Below are positions 5,991-6,927 of a stretch of DNA of 6,927 bases, in pieces. Position numbers and translations under genes: made by a program. The stretch is from an uncultured Clostridia bacterium (GTDB lineage Bacteria; Bacillota; Clostridia; Christensenellales; Aristaeellaceae): assembly GCA_934643535.1 (NCBI GenBank), contig CAKUCE010000165.1, forward strand, positions 1-6,927, read 5' to 3'. The number at the start of each line of letters is the position of its first letter. Positions within the stretch are counted from its first letter, which is position 1. Below the pieces are notes generated by a model, which saw nothing but the letters and a program-made list of their open reading frames with translations, did no database searches and was not told the origin of the DNA.

Positions 5991-6020
5991 CTGAAGTGCG
6001 GATATATCCAGTCATTTCAG
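5991..6020. repeat. 30-bp imperfect palindrome in the 120-nt intergenic gap
   Basis: Plus-strand CTGAAGTG (5991-5998) pairs with CATTTCAG (6013-6020) with one G-T pair. The perfect 10-bp palindrome GGATATATCC (6000-6009) lies between them. The gap 5949-6069 holds no gene and no convincing -35/-10 pair. The palindrome may be a protein-binding site or an RNA hairpin in the leader of the 120-aa gene. Confidence 0.45.
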
Positions 6021-6069
6021 CGGCATATAGTTCACAATCAATCGGCGGGGAAACTGTGTTTTTTATAGC

Positions 6070-6276
6070 TTATTCCGAGCGGCGGCAGCGGTGGATGGAA
6101 GCGATGATCTGCTCCTGATCTTCCGGCTTTACGCCAATGGAATCGAGCGCCTCCCGTGTGCCGCAGTCTGGGCAGATGAGCGTCTTGTTGTCAAGCCGCG
6201 AAAGGGCTGGATGCTCATGGTAGGCTTGCCCGCACCTGGGGCAGACCGAAATTCGGATGATGTTATTCTCCTTCAT
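6070..6276 (-). CDS. Small zinc-ribbon protein (68 aa)
   Basis: 68-residue protein with two CxxC knuckles: CPRCG (Cys12, Cys15) and CPDCG (Cys35, Cys38), 19 residues apart, the pattern of a zinc ribbon. Between them lies YHEHPALSRLDNKTLI, and after them a polar helix (PEDQEQIIASIHRCRR). Zinc ribbons of this size often bind nucleic acid or act as adaptors for a partner enzyme; the target is unknown. I chose ATG 6276 rather than the in-frame start five codons upstream at 6291, because GGGGAGG lies 6 nt before it. The gene overlaps the end of the cyclotransferase gene by 14 nt, a sign of tight co-expression, so a link with the amidoligase/cyclotransferase pair is reasonable but inferred. Confidence 0.85.
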   Translation of the reverse strand: MKENNIIRISVCPRCGQAYHEHPALSRLDNKTLICPDCGTREALDSIGVKPEDQEQIIASIHRCRRSE

Positions 6277-6736
6277 AATATTCCTCCCCACATTTGAGAT
6301 AAGCGTCTATCAGCACCAGAGGGTCAAAGCCGAAATCATCGTAGCCCTGGATGCAGGTCTGCATATAGGAAATGGACGGAATGCCGATGGATCTGTTCTC
6401 GTGCATAATGTAGACGAATATCCGGCGTTTGCGGACCTTACCCGTGCGGATGCCTTTGATGGGCAGCGTTAGTTCCTTCTTGTAATAGAAATTCGGAAAG
6501 CCCTCATAGCGGTCGAGTGCCTTTTCGTCAGCCTCAGTGACTTCCCATACACCGACCGGCACCGAACTGCCTGGTTTCTTTTCGACCGTGAGGTAGGCGC
6601 CCGTTTTGCTGCCCTTGAAAAGCAACTCATAGCCTTTTAACTCAGATGTGCCGATGCGTCTTGCGGATGGGCAGCGCATCCGCATCTGTCGGACGTTGAG
6701 GTTGCTGCCGTAGGCGATGTAATAGCGTTTTTCCAT
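6263..6736 (-). CDS. Gamma-glutamylcyclotransferase-like (AIG2/GGCT family) protein
   Basis: 157-residue member of the GGCT/AIG2 fold, a usual size. The substrate-binding loop is AYGSNL (8-13) near the N-terminus, and the expected catalytic glutamate is Glu78 in LDRYEGFPNFYYKKE (74-88), matching the 'EG...Y' motif of human GGCT (Glu98). Family enzymes turn gamma-glutamyl amides or isopeptides into 5-oxoproline plus the free amine. The substrate here is not known. The gene follows a probable amidoligase, and such pairs in phages and mobile elements have been predicted from comparative genomics to form and remove gamma-glutamyl-type amide modifications. AAGGAG lies 7 nt before ATG 6736. Fold assignment is strong; catalytic activity is likely; the physiological role is inference. 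Confidence 0.9.
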   Translation of the reverse strand: MEKRYYIAYGSNLNVRQMRMRCPSARRIGTSELKGYELLFKGSKTGAYLTVEKKPGSSVPVGVWEVTEADEKALDRYEGFPNFYYKKELTLPIKGIRTGKVRKRRIFVYIMHENRSIGIPSISYMQTCIQGYDDFGFDPLVLIDAYLKCGEEYYEGE

Positions 6737-6776
6737 AAAAAATCTCCTTTCCGAAGTTGCCTTCTACCACCGAAAG

Positions 6777-6791
6777 CCCGCTATCTGCGGG
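6777..6791. repeat. Short GC hairpin between amidoligase and cyclotransferase genes
   Basis: CCCGC and GCGGG pair around a five-base loop in the 80-nt gap. On the minus strand it is followed by only a short CTTT, too weak for a confident terminator. It may be a processing or stability element. Confidence 0.3.
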
Positions 6792-6816
6792 TTCGGGGGC
6801 CTCTGGGCGGCGTCCT

Positions 6817-6927
6817 TCAAGCAGCTGCTCTGCCGCTGCGGAAGGCTGCATCCCCGTCAAGGCGCTTCGTGAGGAGTTCTCTTGCGGTCTTGAACTCGTC
6901 GCCGATAAACCCGAGGCGAAGGAGCCA
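6817..6927 (-). CDS. Probable amidoligase, C-terminal end only (gene enters from right edge)
   Basis: 36 codons plus stop, open to the window edge. The sequence begins WLLRLGFIGDEFKTARELLT and goes on KRLDGDAAFRSGRAAA. The 'LGFIGDEFKTAR..L...L.GD.AFR.GR' pattern matches the C-terminal end I recall for the amidoligase family (glutamine-synthetase/COOH-NH2-ligase-like) in Clostridia phages. Its position directly before a GGCT-like gene is the known gene-neighbourhood partner arrangement. The catalytic domain lies outside the window, so activity cannot be judged. The frame ends at TGA 6819-6817. Another frame stays open across the gap to the next gene, so a recent frameshift of the tail is possible. 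Confidence 0.6.
   Translation of the reverse strand, partial: WLLRLGFIGDEFKTARELLTKRLDGDAAFRSGRAAA

Noticed and set aside
5622..6068. 148-aa plus-strand open frame
   Set aside because: Antisense to the 120-aa gene that has a good ribosome-binding site; the plus-strand protein shows no family features.

Overview
The window is a piece of a tailed-phage (HK97-type) genome, most probably a prophage or phage-derived element of a Gram-positive Clostridia host (Oscillospirales or Lachnospirales). Two things point there. The ribosome-binding sites are strong AGGAGG types, and the terminase, portal and capsid sequences look like those I recall from gut Clostridia prophages. That host assignment is from memory and not searched. 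Every gene I can support lies on the minus strand, so transcription runs from high to low coordinates.

Layout in transcription order. (1) 6927-5344, pre-terminase accessory block: the C-terminal end of a probable amidoligase, a gamma-glutamylcyclotransferase-like protein, a small zinc-ribbon protein that overlaps it, a 120-nt gap holding a 30-bp imperfect palindrome, and two small proteins of unknown function. (2) 5272-3635: large terminase subunit with all its ATPase and nuclease motifs. It is preceded by a terminator-like hairpin, and it has a strong ribosome-binding site with no ordinary start codon at the right distance. (3) 3601-2876: a self-contained Phd/YefM-RelE/ParE toxin-antitoxin unit with a perfect consensus promoter, an operator-like inverted repeat and a strong intrinsic terminator, lying between terminase and portal. 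(4) 2849-1: the head module, with portal, ClpP-like prohead protease and the N-terminal 244 residues of an HK97-fold major capsid protein, whose gene runs off the left edge.

How they work together: the terminase packages DNA through the portal into a prohead built from capsid protein, and the ClpP-like protease matures the prohead by removing the capsid delta domain. The amidoligase/cyclotransferase pair is expected to make and break gamma-glutamyl-type amide bonds on an unknown substrate. The toxin-antitoxin unit looks like a later 'moron' insertion. It is AT-richer than its neighbours and carries its own transcription signals.

Most unusual points: the toxin-antitoxin cassette whose terminator sits just ahead of the portal gene; the terminase start (ATT or ACG instead of ATG); a strong double palindrome inside the portal C-terminal tail; and the amidoligase-cyclotransferase-zinc-ribbon cluster. 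No small terminase subunit is visible here. There is no gene-free stretch longer than about 120 nt. I see no tRNA, rRNA, CRISPR array, insertion sequence or attachment site.
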